A stretch of DNA of 64,000 nt from Luteimonas mephitis DSM 12574 (GCF_000422305.1 NZ_AULN01000017.1:124001-188000); one strand, 5' to 3'; counted from the stretch's first letter, positions 1-10,231 are shown. Notes: generated from the letters alone by a model not told the origin. Made by a program: numbers and translations.

Positions 1-1484
<1,484 letters not shown>

Positions 1485-1512
1485 GCGGTGTCGCTCTTGT
1501 TCTTGAGCCGCC

Positions 1513-1548
1513 CCCTTCAAGGGGAGGGTTGGGTGGGGATGGGTTTCG
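1513..1548. repeat. Left arm of 36-bp inverted repeat flanking the DUF559 gene
   Basis: These 36 bases are the exact reverse complement of 1948-1983. The outer part is itself a near palindrome (CCCCTTcAAGGGG), so each arm can form a hairpin. The arm contains the stop codon and last codons of the DUF559 gene. It belongs to the same G-run/C-run family as the repeat inside the REP composite near 17 kb. Confidence 0.9.
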
Positions 1549-1906
1549 TACGGTCTCGCAGCGCAGCCAGGATCATTTCCCGTACTCCTTCCCGGTTCTC
1601 TAAGACATCGTGGTCCCAGAAGCGCAATACGGCAAAGCCTGCCTGTTCCAGCTGCCGCGTCTGCCAGCCATCGTACTTCGTCGACTCGGCATGCTGTCCT
1701 CCGTCCAGTTCGACTACGAGCTTTCGTTCGACGCAGGCGAAATCGAGCATGCAATCGCCGAAGGGGTGTTGTCTGCGGAACTTGGCGCCGTCGAGCTGCC
1801 TGCCTCGCAAATGTCGCCAAAGTTCGCGTTCGGAGTCGGTCGAATTGCGGCGCAGTGTACGTTGGCGTTGTTCGGTGTGGATTCGCTCGCTGGTTTGGCC
1901 TTCCAT
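1517..1906 (-). CDS. DUF559 (Vsr-like endonuclease fold) protein
   Basis: This 129-residue protein matches the DUF559 family, small proteins with a very-short-patch-repair-like PD-(D/E)XK endonuclease fold. Typical features are the SERELWRHLRGRQL helix, FRRQHPFGDCMLDFAC and KLVVELDGGQHAE (the ExDG/H catalytic strand), then FAVLRFWDHDVLEN near the C-terminus. It lies between liuC and liuD, whose products belong to one pathway. The gene is bracketed by a perfect 36-bp inverted repeat, and the 3' arm encodes the last residues (KPIPTQPSP). This suggests a cassette that arrived as a unit. Its biological role is unknown in the family; a nuclease or homing-like role is inference. Confidence 0.8.
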   Translation of the reverse strand: MEGQTSERIHTEQRQRTLRRNSTDSERELWRHLRGRQLDGAKFRRQHPFGDCMLDFACVERKLVVELDGGQHAESTKYDGWQTRQLEQAGFAVLRFWDHDVLENREGVREMILAALRDRTKPIPTQPSP

Positions 1907-1947
1907 GGCACTCGATCCCTTGTTGTAGTGATGCCTGTTCGTTGGGG

Positions 1948-1983
1948 AAACCCATCCCCACCCAACCCTCCCCTTGAAGGGGA
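1948..1983. repeat. Right arm of 36-bp inverted repeat flanking the DUF559 gene
   Basis: This is the perfect reverse complement of 1513-1548, about 40 bp upstream of the DUF559 start codon and about 20 bp from the 3' end of liuC. I could not recognise a clear target-site duplication outside the arms. Confidence 0.9.
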
Positions 1984-2003
1984 GGGCTTTGATCGGTTGT
2001 CCT

Positions 2004-2792
2004 TCAGGATTTCTCCGTCCACGCCGGCGCGCCTTTGTCGAGGAATGCGCGGAGGCCTTCCTGTCCTTCCGGTGAAACGCGCAGTCGTGCGATCAGGTCG
2101 GCGTTGGCCGCATCGACGGCATCGCGATCGCGCCGCCAGGCCACGTCGCGCACCAGCGATTTCGCCTGTGCCGAGGCCACCGGCCCGGCCCTGAGCAGCA
2201 GCGCGACCTGGCGGTCGACCGCGGCGTCCAGTGCATCCGCTGCGACGACCTCGTGCAGCAATCCGATCCTCTGCGCCTGCGCCGCATCGAAGACTTCCGC
2301 GGTGGCGAACCAGCGTCGCGCCTGGCGCACGCCGATCGCGGCGATCACGTAGGGCGAGATCACCGCCGGCAGCAGCCCGAGCCGGCTTTCGGTCAGGCCG
2401 AACTTCGCGCCCTCGGCGCCGATGGCGATGTCGCAGCAGGCCACCAGGCCGACGCCGCCACCGAAAGCGGCGCCGTGGACGCGGGCGATGGTGGGCTTGG
2501 GCAGCTCGTCCAGGACCCGCATCAGGCGGGCGAGGGCGAGGGCGTCTTCGCGGTTCTCCTGTTCGCCGGCCGCGGCCATGCCGCGCATCCAGTTGAGGTC
2601 GGCGCCGGCGGAGAACGAGGCGCCGGCGCCCTCAAGGACGACCACGCGCACGCTGTCGTCGCGCGCCAGTTGTTCCAGGGCATCGGTCAGGCCTGCGATC
2701 AGGGCGGCATCAAAGGCATTGTGCAGCTCGGGACGGTGCAGGCGGATGCGCGCCAGCGGGCCTTGGCGATGGGTCAGCAGGGCGTCGGTCAC
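2004..2792 (-). CDS. liuC: Methylglutaconyl-CoA hydratase (enoyl-CoA hydratase family)
   Basis: This 262-residue crotonase-family protein most likely hydrates 3-methylglutaconyl-CoA to HMG-CoA, the step after methylcrotonyl-CoA carboxylase in leucine degradation. The crotonase signatures are present: ASFSAGADLNWM around residue 60 (oxyanion hole and substrate loop), then RVHGAAFGGGVGLVACCDIAI near residue 105-125. FGLTESRLGLLPAVISPYV holds the position of the catalytic glutamate. ADLNWM is typical of the LiuC/AtuE branch rather than of beta-oxidation hydratases. It lies upstream of liuD on the same strand, separated by the DUF559 cassette. Substrate assignment comes from context. Confidence 0.88.
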   Translation of the reverse strand: MTDALLTHRQGPLARIRLHRPELHNAFDAALIAGLTDALEQLARDDSVRVVVLEGAGASFSAGADLNWMRGMAAAGEQENREDALALARLMRVLDELPKPTIARVHGAAFGGGVGLVACCDIAIGAEGAKFGLTESRLGLLPAVISPYVIAAIGVRQARRWFATAEVFDAAQAQRIGLLHEVVAADALDAAVDRQVALLLRAGPVASAQAKSLVRDVAWRRDRDAVDAANADLIARLRVSPEGQEGLRAFLDKGAPAWTEKS

Positions 2793-2863
2793 TCACGCGT
2801 GCTCCGGGGACGTGGACGGCCATCATAAGTGGCGCCGGGGCCGCGCATGGCAGCGCAGGATCT

Positions 2864-2883
2864 AAATGCGATTCATTCTCGTT
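2864..2883. promoter_or_regulatory. Putative Fur box upstream of the iron permease gene
   Basis: The 20 bp AAATGCGATTCATTCTCGTT is a good imperfect match to the Fur 19-mer (AATGAGAATGATTCTCATT type). It ends 39 bp before the start codon of the FTR1-type permease, where Fur with iron would block transcription. Recognised by eye; not tested with a matrix. Confidence 0.65.
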
Positions 2884-2922
2884 GCCTGTAGAATGCGCTG
2901 ATTCTCCTCCCGGGTAACGCCC

Positions 2923-4854
2923 ATGCGCGTGTTCCGCCTGTTTTCGCTGCTGATCCTGCTCGCCACGGCCGGCAGCGCCTTCGCCACCCCGCAGGTGCAG
3001 ACCCTGTGGCGATTGCTGGATTACATCGCCGTCGACTATCCGGGCGCTGTCAGCGACGGCGCGGTGATCAGCGACGTCGAGTACGGCGAGATGACCGAAT
3101 TCTCGGCGACCGTTCGCGAGGGGCTCGCGGGCCTGCCCGAGCATCCATCCAGGCAGGCGCTCGAAGCGCAGGCCGGCAGCCTGCAGGACGCGATCGCGAA
3201 CAAGGCGGCGCCGGCCGAAGTCGAGCGGCAGGCGCGGGCGCTGGCCGAGGCCCTGTTGAGCGCGTATCCGGTGCCGCGTGCGCCCGGCAGCGTGCCCGAC
3301 CTGGCACGTGCCGCGGCGCTGTACCAGGCCAACTGCGCGAGTTGCCATGGCGCGACTGGCGCCGGCGACGGCCCCGCCGGTGCCGGCCTGGATCCGCCGC
3401 CGATCGACTTCACCGATGCGACGCGCGCGCGCCAGCGCAGCGTGTTCGCGCTGCAGCAGGTGATCGACCAGGGGCTGGAAGGCACCTCGATGGTCAGCTA
3501 TGCGCATCTGCCGGAAGACCAGCGCTGGGCATTGGCGTTCTACGTCGGCCAGCTCGCATTCCCGGCCGAAGCCGCGGCGCGGGGCGAGGCGCTTTTGCGC
3601 GAACACCCCGAAGCGCGGGCGGTGGTGCCGGACCTCGCGGCGCTGGTGCATGCACTGCCTGCGGGCCTGGCCGGACTACCGCAGGACGCGGCGGACGACG
3701 TCACCGCCTACCTGCGCCGCGAGCCGAAGGCCGCCCTGGCCCTGGTCGAGGCAGAGCAGAAGGACGGGGCGCTGGTGCTGGCGCGCACGCGCCTGAGGGA
3801 AGGCGTCGAAGCCTACGCGGCCGGCGACGTCGCCGACGCCCGCGCCAAGGTGCTGTCGGCCTATCTCGATGGCGTGGAACCGATCGAACCGCTGCTTGGC
3901 ACCCGCAACGCGGACCTGCTGCGTGAGCTGGAAACCGCGATGGCAAGCGTTCGCGCGAGTATCAGCCAAGGCGCGGGCGCGACCGAGGTGCGGGCCAGCG
4001 CCGACGCGGCCGAGGCCCTGCTGGACCGCGCCGAGGCCACGCTTGAGGACAACGACAGCGCAGGCGCCACCACGGCCTTCGTCGGCGCGCTCACCATCCT
4101 GCTGCGCGAGGGCCTCGAGGCCCTGCTGATCGTCATCGCCATGGTGGCGTTCCTGCGCAAGGCAGGGCGCGTGGAGGCCATGCGTTACGTGCACGCCGGA
4201 TGGGTCGGTGCGCTGGTCGCCGGCGGCGCCACCTGGTTGGCCGCCACCTACCTGGTGGACATCAGCGGTGCCAGTCGCGAGCTCACCGAAGGCTTTGCCG
4301 CGCTGTTCGCGGCGGTGGTGCTGGTCTCGATCGGGATCTGGATGCACGGCAAGAGCAATGCCGACGCCTGGCAGCGCTACATCCGGGAAAAGCTGTCGCA
4401 TGCGCTCTCGCGCGGTTCGGCCTGGTTCCTGTTCCTGCTGGCCTTCGTCGTGGTGTATCGCGAAGCGTTCGAGACGGTGCTGTTCTATGCCGCGCTGTGG
4501 AGCCAAGGGCACCATGGCGCCATCATGGCCGGCGCGACGGCCGCGGTGGTCGCGCTCGCGGTGATCGCCTGGCTGATGCTGCGCTACAGCCGCAAGCTGC
4601 CGTTCGGGAAGTTCTTCGCGGCGAGCGCGGCGCTGGTCGCGGTGCTTGCGGTGGTGCTGGCGGGCAAGGGCGTCGCGGCGCTGCAGGAGGCCGGCTGGCT
4701 GCCGATGTCGATGTTCGACGGGCCGCGGCTGGACCTCCTCGGGATCCATCCGACCGTCCAGGGCGTCACCGCCCAGGTCGTGGTGCTGCTGGCGCTGCTG
4801 CTCGGGTTCGCCTGGAACGTCCGCAGCGCGCGAGCGGCCGCCGCCACGCGCTGA
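2923..4854 (+). CDS. FTR1-family high-affinity iron permease with N-terminal cytochrome c domain
   Basis: This 643-residue membrane protein combines a secreted cytochrome c module with an FTR1/EfeU-type iron permease. Residues 1-21 form a signal peptide ending SAFA. The heme motif CASCH is at 138-142 and a likely Met ligand at 190. After a helical periplasmic stretch (250-380), the permease begins with the REGLE iron-binding motif (395-399) and has a second one, YREAFE, at 512-517. About seven membrane helices follow to residue 635. The fusion suggests ferrous iron is oxidised or electrons are relayed at the entry of the channel (inference). A putative Fur box lies just upstream, fitting iron repression. 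It is transcribed against the surrounding leucine genes. Confidence 0.88.
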   Translation: MRVFRLFSLLILLATAGSAFATPQVQTLWRLLDYIAVDYPGAVSDGAVISDVEYGEMTEFSATVREGLAGLPEHPSRQALEAQAGSLQDAIANKAAPAEVERQARALAEALLSAYPVPRAPGSVPDLARAAALYQANCASCHGATGAGDGPAGAGLDPPPIDFTDATRARQRSVFALQQVIDQGLEGTSMVSYAHLPEDQRWALAFYVGQLAFPAEAAARGEALLREHPEARAVVPDLAALVHALPAGLAGLPQDAADDVTAYLRREPKAALALVEAEQKDGALVLARTRLREGVEAYAAGDVADARAKVLSAYLDGVEPIEPLLGTRNADLLRELETAMASVRASISQGAGATEVRASADAAEALLDRAEATLEDNDSAGATTAFVGALTILLREGLEALLIVIAMVAFLRKAGRVEAMRYVHAGWVGALVAGGATWLAATYLVDISGASRELTEGFAALFAAVVLVSIGIWMHGKSNADAWQRYIREKLSHALSRGSAWFLFLLAFVVVYREAFETVLFYAALWSQGHHGAIMAGATAAVVALAVIAWLMLRYSRKLPFGKFFAASAALVAVLAVVLAGKGVAALQEAGWLPMSMFDGPRLDLLGIHPTVQGVTAQVVVLLALLLGFAWNVRSARAAAATR

Positions 4855-4920
4855 GGAGCCAGCCGGCGGCAATGGTGGCTCGCGCGGTCGTGTCCGCGCA
4901 GTGCGGTCAGCACGAATGAA

Positions 4921-4942
4921 GAAGGCGCCCTCGGGCGCCTTC
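4921..4942. terminator. Bidirectional hairpin terminator between convergent genes
   Basis: A 10-bp perfect stem (GAAGGCGCCC / GGGCGCCTTC) with a 2-base loop lies between the 3' ends of the iron permease gene and the zinc-ribbon gene. It can serve both strands; the U-tract is weak. Confidence 0.7.
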
Positions 4943-4989
4943 GTTCTGCCTGCGGCCGGGCTGTTCCGGCGCGAGCCTCCTTTCCTTGC

Positions 4990-5361
4990 TCAGTGCTTCA
5001 TGCCGCGCTTCGGGGGGCGTCGCATGTCGTTGGTCGGCATCACTTCCACCGCCAGGCTGAAGGTGCGCTCCTCGCCCGGGTGCATCGCGCCGACGCCGAC
5101 CACCTGGTGGGCGATCTCGTTGCCTTCGTCATCGCGGATGGTCAGCACCACCGAGTACTCCCAGGCACCACCCTCGGAAGGATGGCGGATCTTGCCTTCG
5201 ACGTTGAGCGGGGTGATGGTCGTCGAGGCCCGCGCGTTCGGGGAATCGAAGCGCAGGTAATGCCGGCACGACGGACAGATGCTCGAGCTTTCGAGGATCG
5301 TCGTCTTGCAGTGCGGGCAGGTGCGCGTGGCACCTGCCGTGCCCGGACGGGCGTTGCTCAC
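4990..5361 (-). CDS. Zinc-ribbon protein of unknown function, coupled to bactofilin
   Basis: This 123-residue protein begins with a treble-clef/zinc-ribbon built from C15-P-H-C18 and C29-P-S-C32. A beta-rich domain follows (about residues 45-115) with SVVLTIRDDEGNEIAHQVVGVG, then a basic tail. I do not recognise a named function. Its start codon overlaps the end of the bactofilin gene by 4 bp (5358-5361), so the two are almost certainly one translationally coupled operon. A role linked to the bactofilin scaffold is therefore a fair inference. Confidence 0.75.
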   Translation of the reverse strand: MSNARPGTAGATRTCPHCKTTILESSSICPSCRHYLRFDSPNARASTTITPLNVEGKIRHPSEGGAWEYSVVLTIRDDEGNEIAHQVVGVGAMHPGEERTFSLAVEVMPTNDMRRPPKRGMKH

Positions 5362-5909
5362 GAGGCGAGGTCGCGTTCCGGCTTGCCGTCGGCCTTGCCG
5401 CCGTTCGACTTCGGTGCATCCTTGTCACCCCAGCCGCATTCGACGTGGCCGCGGATGCGCGAGCCGGCGGCGACGGTGAGCGAACCGGCCTTGATGTCGC
5501 CGGTGAGCGCGCCCGAATCGAGCAGCTCGACCCGCGAGGCGGATTCGATGTTGCCTTCCAGTTCGCCGGCCACGATGACCTTCTTGGCACGCACGCCGCC
5601 GCTGAGCTTGGCGCCCTTCTCGATGGTCAGGTCGCCCTGGACGTTGACGTCGCCCTTGAACTTGCCGGCGATGCGGACGTGGCCGGCGCCTTCGATCTTG
5701 CCTTCGATGGTCAGGTCGGCGGCGATCAGGGATTCCTTCGCCTCGGGCTGCGCGACGGCGCGCGGCGGCGCGGACTGGGTCGGATTGAAGTCGGCCACGG
5801 CGGGCGTCTCGCGGATCGGGGTCGGGGCCGCCTGCGGGCTGGGTGCGGCGTCGCTGGCGAACGACGGCACGTCTTTCTTGGCGGGGCTTTGCTGGTTGAA
5901 GATGGCCAT
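5358..5909 (-). CDS. Bactofilin (polymer-forming cytoskeletal protein)
   Basis: This 183-residue protein carries the bactofilin beta-helix in its middle (residues ~60-160), visible as repeated hydrophobic-glycine rungs: LTIEGKIEGAGHVRIAGKFKGDV, LTIEKGAKLSGGVRAKKVIVAG, then ELEGNIESA. The N- and C-termini are disordered, as in the family. Bactofilins self-assemble without nucleotide into filaments at the cytoplasmic membrane and help place cell-wall enzymes or fix cell shape. The downstream zinc-ribbon gene overlaps by 4 bp. The gene sits between leucine-catabolism genes on the same strand but has no obvious functional link to them. Confidence 0.92.
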   Translation of the reverse strand: MAIFNQQSPAKKDVPSFASDAAPSPQAAPTPIRETPAVADFNPTQSAPPRAVAQPEAKESLIAADLTIEGKIEGAGHVRIAGKFKGDVNVQGDLTIEKGAKLSGGVRAKKVIVAGELEGNIESASRVELLDSGALTGDIKAGSLTVAAGSRIRGHVECGWGDKDAPKSNGGKADGKPERDLAS

Positions 5910-6082
5910 GGAGCAACTTCCTCGGACAGGGCTGGAACGGCTTGGGGGAACCCCGAGACTAGCATGCAGCCGCCTTCACATGGCTGTGACGCGGCTCACC
6001 AAATCCATCTTCCGACAAGGGCTTGCAGCGCCAATGGGAGGTCTTGCGCGAACAACGCGACCGCCAGGCGTCGCCCCGCGGA

Positions 6083-7690
6083 TTACATCCGGAAGACCCC
6101 GAACCTGGCCGGCTCGACCGGCGCGTTGAGCGACGCCGAGATCCCCAGCCCCAGCACCCGGCGGGTGTCGGCGGGGTCGATGATGCCGTCATCCCACAGC
6201 CGCGCGCTGGCGTACCAGGGGCTGCCCTGCGACTCGTACTGCTCCAGGATCGGCGCCTTGAAGGCGGCCTCGTCCTCCGCCGGCCAACTGCCGCCGCGCG
6301 CCTCGATGCCGTCGCGCCGCACCGTGGCCAGCACCCCGGCCGCCTGCTCGCCGCCCATCACGCTGATCCGCGCGTTGGGCCACATCCACAGGAAGCGGGC
6401 GCCGTAGGCGCGGCCGCACATCGCGTAGTTGCCGGCGCCGAAGCTGCCGCCGATCACCACGGTGAACTTCGGCACGCTCGAACAGGCCACCGCGGTGACC
6501 ATCTTCGCCCCGTCCTTGGCGATGCCCGCGTTCTCGTACTTGCGCCCGACCATGAAGCCGGTGATGTTCTGCAGGAACACCAGCGGGATGCCGCGCTGGT
6601 TGCACAGCTCGATGAAGTGCGCGCCCTTGAGCGCGCTCTCGGAAAACAGGATGCCGTTGTTGGCGACGATGCCGACCGGGTAGCCGTGCAGGTGGGCGAA
6701 GCCGGTGACCAGGGTCTTGCCGTAGCGCGCCTTGAACTCGTCGAACTCGCTGCCGTCGACGATGCGCGCGATCACCTCGCGGATGTCGAACGGCCGGCGC
6801 GTGTCCTTCGGCACGATGCCGTAGAGCTCGCTTGCCGGGTACAGCGGCTCGCACGAGTCGCGCGTGGCCAGCGGCACCACCTTGCGGCGGTTGAGGTTAC
6901 CGACGAGGCTGCGCGCGATCTGCAGCGCATGACGATCGTCCTCGGCGAAGTGGTCGGCCACGCCGGATACGGAGGTGTGCACGTCGGCGCCGCCGAGCGC
7001 CTCGGCGTCGACGACCTCGCCGGTCGCGGCCTTCACCAGCGGCGGGCCGCCGAGGAAGATCGTGCCCTGTCCCTTGACGATGATGCTTTCGTCGCTCATC
7101 GCCGGCACGTAGGCGCCGCCGGCGGTGCAGCTGCCCATCACCACGGCCAGTTGGGGGATGTTCTGCGCGCTCATCCGCGCCTGGTTGTAGAAGATCCGGC
7201 CGAAGTGCTCCTTGTCCGGGAACACCTCGTCCTGCAGCGGCAGGAAGGCGCCACCGGAGTCGACCAGGTACACGCACGGCAGGTGGTTCTCTCGCGCGAT
7301 CTCCTGCGCGCGCAGGTGCTTCTTCACCGTCATCGGGAAGTAGGTGCCGCCCTTGACCGTGGCGTCGTTGGCGACCACCACGACCTCATGGCCCATCACC
7401 CGGCCGATGCCGCAGACCATGCCGGCGGCGGGCGCGGCGCCGTCGTACATGTCCTCGGCGGCGAGCGGCGCGATTTCGAGGAACGGCGAGCCGGGGTCGA
7501 GCAGGGCGGTGATGCGGTCGCGCACCGGCAGCTTGCCGCGCGCGACGTGCTTCTCATGGGCCTTGGCGCCACCACCTGCGGCCGCGCGCGCCAGGCGCCG
7601 GTCGAGTTCGCGCGACAATTCGTCGTGGTAGGCGACGTTCTCGGTGAACGACTGCGCGCGTATATCCAGGGCGGAGCGGAGGACGGGCAT
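6083..7690 (-). CDS. liuB: 3-methylcrotonyl-CoA carboxylase, carboxyltransferase beta subunit
   Basis: This 535-residue carboxyltransferase moves the carboxyl group from biotin to 3-methylcrotonyl-CoA and partners the subunit at the left edge. Length and sequence fit the AccD5/MccB family. Seen are [84 protein letters not shown] and [17 protein letters not shown]. The C-terminal half has [26 protein letters not shown], and [11 protein letters not shown] is strongly MCC-like. It ends GVFRM. It is separated from liuC and liuD by bactofilin, zinc-ribbon and iron-permease genes, unusual for this normally contiguous operon. Confidence 0.93.
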   Translation of the reverse strand: MPVLRSALDIRAQSFTENVAYHDELSRELDRRLARAAAGGGAKAHEKHVARGKLPVRDRITALLDPGSPFLEIAPLAAEDMYDGAAPAAGMVCGIGRVMGHEVVVVANDATVKGGTYFPMTVKKHLRAQEIARENHLPCVYLVDSGGAFLPLQDEVFPDKEHFGRIFYNQARMSAQNIPQLAVVMGSCTAGGAYVPAMSDESIIVKGQGTIFLGGPPLVKAATGEVVDAEALGGADVHTSVSGVADHFAEDDRHALQIARSLVGNLNRRKVVPLATRDSCEPLYPASELYGIVPKDTRRPFDIREVIARIVDGSEFDEFKARYGKTLVTGFAHLHGYPVGIVANNGILFSESALKGAHFIELCNQRGIPLVFLQNITGFMVGRKYENAGIAKDGAKMVTAVACSSVPKFTVVIGGSFGAGNYAMCGRAYGARFLWMWPNARISVMGGEQAAGVLATVRRDGIEARGGSWPAEDEAAFKAPILEQYESQGSPWYASARLWDDGIIDPADTRRVLGLGISASLNAPVEPARFGVFRM

Positions 7691-7772
7691 GGCGGACCGG
7701 TGCAGGACGGGGAAGGCAAAGGATAACCGCAGCCTCCACGCGCCGGCGTCCCGGGGGCCCCGGAAACACGAA

Positions 7773-7790
7773 GACCCGCCGAAGCGGGTC
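7773..7790 (-). terminator. Hairpin, likely terminator of the alanine-rich lipoprotein gene
   Basis: A 7-bp stem GACCCGC / GCGGGTC with a CGAA tetraloop lies just past the stop codon of the lipoprotein gene at 7817. The following T-rich stretch on the minus strand is short, so it is moderately convincing. Confidence 0.55.
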
Positions 7791-7816
7791 CCGTGTGGAC
7801 TACCTTGAAGCGTGGA

Positions 7817-8209
7817 TCAGTTCTTGGCTTCGTCGGCAGCGGCCTTGGCCTTGTCGGCGACATCCTGCGCGGCGCTCTTGGTGGCGTCGGCGGCATCGGA
7901 GACAGCCTGGCTGGTGGCGTCGGCAGCATCGCTGGCGGCAGCCTGCGTTGCATCGGCGGCATTGCTGGCGGCAGCCTGCGTCGCGTCGGCGGCTTCCGAA
8001 GCGGCCTCGCCGGTGGCGGCGGCAGCGGCGTCGGCGCCTTCGGCGATCGCGTCACCGGCGTCGGACGCGGCGGCAGCGGCGGAGTCGCCGGCCTGTTCCA
8101 TCGCTGCCTGTGCTTCGGCGGCCTGTTCCTGCGCGGTAGGGGTTTCGTTCTTGCAGGCGGACAGCGCCAGCACGCTGGCGGCCAGCAGGACAACAATACG
8201 GGTGTTCAT
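7817..8209 (-). CDS. Alanine-rich lipoprotein, coiled/low-complexity (paralogue of the next gene)
   Basis: This 130-residue protein starts with a type II signal peptide: MNTRIVVLLAASVLALSAC, lipobox LSAC with C19 as the lipidated residue. The mature part is about half alanine with Asp, Glu, Ser and Thr. A loose repeat AADATQAAASNAADATQAAA recurs every 11 residues, the pattern of LEA-like or tail-fibre-like amphipathic helices. It is an outer-envelope lipoprotein of unknown role; stress or envelope-spacing functions are speculation. The neighbour at 8345-8686 is a diverged tandem paralogue with a terminator between, so they may be transcribed separately. Confidence 0.8.
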   Translation of the reverse strand: MNTRIVVLLAASVLALSACKNETPTAQEQAAEAQAAMEQAGDSAAAAASDAGDAIAEGADAAAAATGEAASEAADATQAAASNAADATQAAASDAADATSQAVSDAADATKSAAQDVADKAKAAADEAKN

Positions 8210-8285
8210 GGGTGTGATGCTCCTAAAAGGTGTCTGTTTCCAGAATCGGAAGCGCGCCTTTGCGACGACGCTCCCCCCCCTGACG

Positions 8286-8315
8286 AAAAAAGTCGCTGGC
8301 GAACCAGCGACTTTT
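8286..8315. terminator. Strong hairpin terminator between the two lipoprotein genes
   Basis: A near-perfect 13-bp stem (AAAAAGTCGCTGG / CCAGCGACTTTTC) with a CGAA loop and flanking A and T runs. It lies immediately after the stop codon of the 8345-8686 gene on the minus strand and upstream of the 7817-8209 gene. Confidence 0.85.
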
Positions 8316-8344
8316 CCCTTGTTGCAACGTAGCGTGGAACCCGA

Positions 8345-8686
8345 TTACTGCTTGGCTTCTTCCGCGGCGTCCTTGGCCTGTTCCGCGGCATCGGCAGCGG
8401 CGTCGGCGGAGTCGGCAGCAGCGTCGGCAGCGGCATCGGTCGTCGAAGCAGCAGCGTCGGCAGCGGAATCGCTGGCGGCAGCGGCGGCATCGGCGGCGGT
8501 GTCGGCGGCGTCCTGCGCAACGTCGGCGGTCGCGTCACCGGCAGCGGTGGCTTCGTCGGCGGCGGTCTGCGCGGCGGCAGCAGCGTCGGCTGCGTCGGCG
8601 GCCGAGTCTTCGGCCTGCTTCTGGTTGCTGCAGGCGGCCAGGGCAAAACCCAGGGCCAGTGCGAGCAGCGCCTTGTTGATCGTCAT
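8345..8686 (-). CDS. Alanine-rich lipoprotein (tandem paralogue)
   Basis: This 113-residue protein has a lipoprotein signal MTINKALLALALGFALAAC, with the lipobox cysteine at 19. An alanine-dominated helix with D/E/S/T/K follows and ends EQAKDAAEEAKQ. Composition and layout match the gene at 7817-8209, suggesting a tandem duplication followed by divergence. The predicted product is a long amphipathic rod tethered to a membrane. No catalytic motif is visible. A strong terminator follows it. It sits between the acetyltransferase and liuB genes and breaks up the leucine-degradation cluster. Confidence 0.8.
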   Translation of the reverse strand: MTINKALLALALGFALAACSNQKQAEDSAADAADAAAAAQTAADEATAAGDATADVAQDAADTAADAAAAASDSAADAAASTTDAAADAAADSADAAADAAEQAKDAAEEAKQ

Positions 8687-8811
8687 GTCAATCTTCCTCG
8701 TCGTTTATATGGTTGGCAACGCGCGGCAGCGCGCCCACTAACATGATGACAAGCCCGTTTCGGCTGTCAAGCGTTTGCTTGCTTTTTTTTGTAAATAAGC
8801 CATTAAAACCT

Positions 8812-9987
8812 TCACGCCATCTCGACGGCAATTGCAGTTGCCTCGCCGCCGCCGATGCACAGCGAGGCGACGCCACGCTTGCCGCCACGGGCCTTGAGCG
8901 CGTTCAACAGCGTCACCACCAGGCGGGCTCCGCTGGCACCGATCGGGTGGCCAAGCGCACACGCGCCGCCGTGGACATTCAGCTTGTCGTGGGGAATGCC
9001 GAGGTCCTTCATCGGCGCCATGGCGACGCATGCGAACGCCTCGTTGACTTCGAACAGGTCGACGTCGCCGACCGCCCAGCCCGCCTTGTCGAGCACGTTT
9101 GAAATCGCTTTCACCGGCGCGGTGGTGAACCACTCCGGGGCCTGCGAGTGGGTGGCGTGGGCCACGATCCGCGCCAGCGGCTTGAGCCCGCGGCGGGCGG
9201 CTTCGTCCGCGGACATCAGCACGGTCGCGGCGGCGCCGTCGGAGATCGACGACGATGAGGCAGCCGTGAGCACGCCGTCCTTGCCGAACGACGGGCGCAG
9301 GGTCGGGATCTTGGCAGTGTCGATCCGGCCGGGCTGCTCGTCGGTGTCGACGACCACGTCGCCCTTGCGGGTCTTGACCGTCACCGGGACGATCTCGTCC
9401 TTGAAGCCCCCGTCGGCGATCGCCTGCTTGGCGCGATTGGCGCTTTCGGCCGAATAGGCGTCGACGTCCTCGCGGCCGAAGCCGTACTTGGCGCAGGCCG
9501 CGTCGCCGAACACGCCCATGGCCTTGCCATCGTAGGGGTTGGTCAGGCCGTCCCAGGCCATGTGGTCGAGCATCTCGGTGCTGCCGTACTTGATGCCGGT
9601 GCGCGAACCGTTGAGCAGGTGCGGCGCATTGGTCATCGACTCCATGCCGCCGGCGACCACGACGCTGGCCGAGCCGGCCTTGATCAGGTCATGGCCGAAC
9701 ATGATCGCCTTCATGCCCGAACCGCAGACCTTGTTGATGGTGGTGCAACCGGCGCCGTCCGGAATGCCGGCGGCGCGCGAGGCCTGTCGCGCCGGCGCCT
9801 GGCCGAGGCCGGCAGGCAGCACGCAGCCCATGATCACCTCGTCGACCTGGTCGGCGGCGAGGGCGGCATGAGCGAGCGCGCCCTCGATGGCGACGGCGCC
9901 GAGGGTCGGGGTGGGGACGCCGGTGAACTGGCCGAGGAAGGAACCGATGGCGGTGCGCTTGGCACCGACGATGACGATGTCGGACAT
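8812..9987 (-). CDS. Acetyl-CoA C-acetyltransferase (thiolase)
   Basis: This 391-residue biosynthetic-type thiolase interconverts two acetyl-CoA with acetoacetyl-CoA. Motifs: TINKVCGSGMKA with acylated Cys88, VVAGGMESMTNAPH, NVHGGACALGHPIGASG carrying the catalytic His, and SLCIGGGEATAIAVE carrying the second active-site Cys. Length equals that of PhaA/AtoB enzymes. In this context it would thiolyse the acetoacetyl-CoA formed at the end of leucine degradation. It could equally serve general acetyl-CoA or PHB metabolism, so I give no gene symbol. Confidence 0.92.
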   Translation of the reverse strand: MSDIVIVGAKRTAIGSFLGQFTGVPTPTLGAVAIEGALAHAALAADQVDEVIMGCVLPAGLGQAPARQASRAAGIPDGAGCTTINKVCGSGMKAIMFGHDLIKAGSASVVVAGGMESMTNAPHLLNGSRTGIKYGSTEMLDHMAWDGLTNPYDGKAMGVFGDAACAKYGFGREDVDAYSAESANRAKQAIADGGFKDEIVPVTVKTRKGDVVVDTDEQPGRIDTAKIPTLRPSFGKDGVLTAASSSSISDGAAATVLMSADEAARRGLKPLARIVAHATHSQAPEWFTTAPVKAISNVLDKAGWAVGDVDLFEVNEAFACVAMAPMKDLGIPHDKLNVHGGACALGHPIGASGARLVVTLLNALKARGGKRGVASLCIGGGEATAIAVEMA

Positions 9988-10231
9988 GGGACTCTCCGGA
10001 TGGCGGGCCGGCAGTGGGGGCCGGGGACCGCCCGATTATGGCGCTTTACGGCGCTCGATGCTGCAGCGCCGCAAACGGGCAGCCCGGAGACCCGGGGGGG
10101 CAGCGATGGCCGCGATTTCCGCTGATTCTGGCGTTCGTTCCTTCAGCAGCGGCGGAAGCCGCGAACTGTGCGGCATCGAGGAGGCATCGCGGCTTGCGCC
10201 GCTCCTGCCGGTGCAAGGACGGCGCGTTTCC

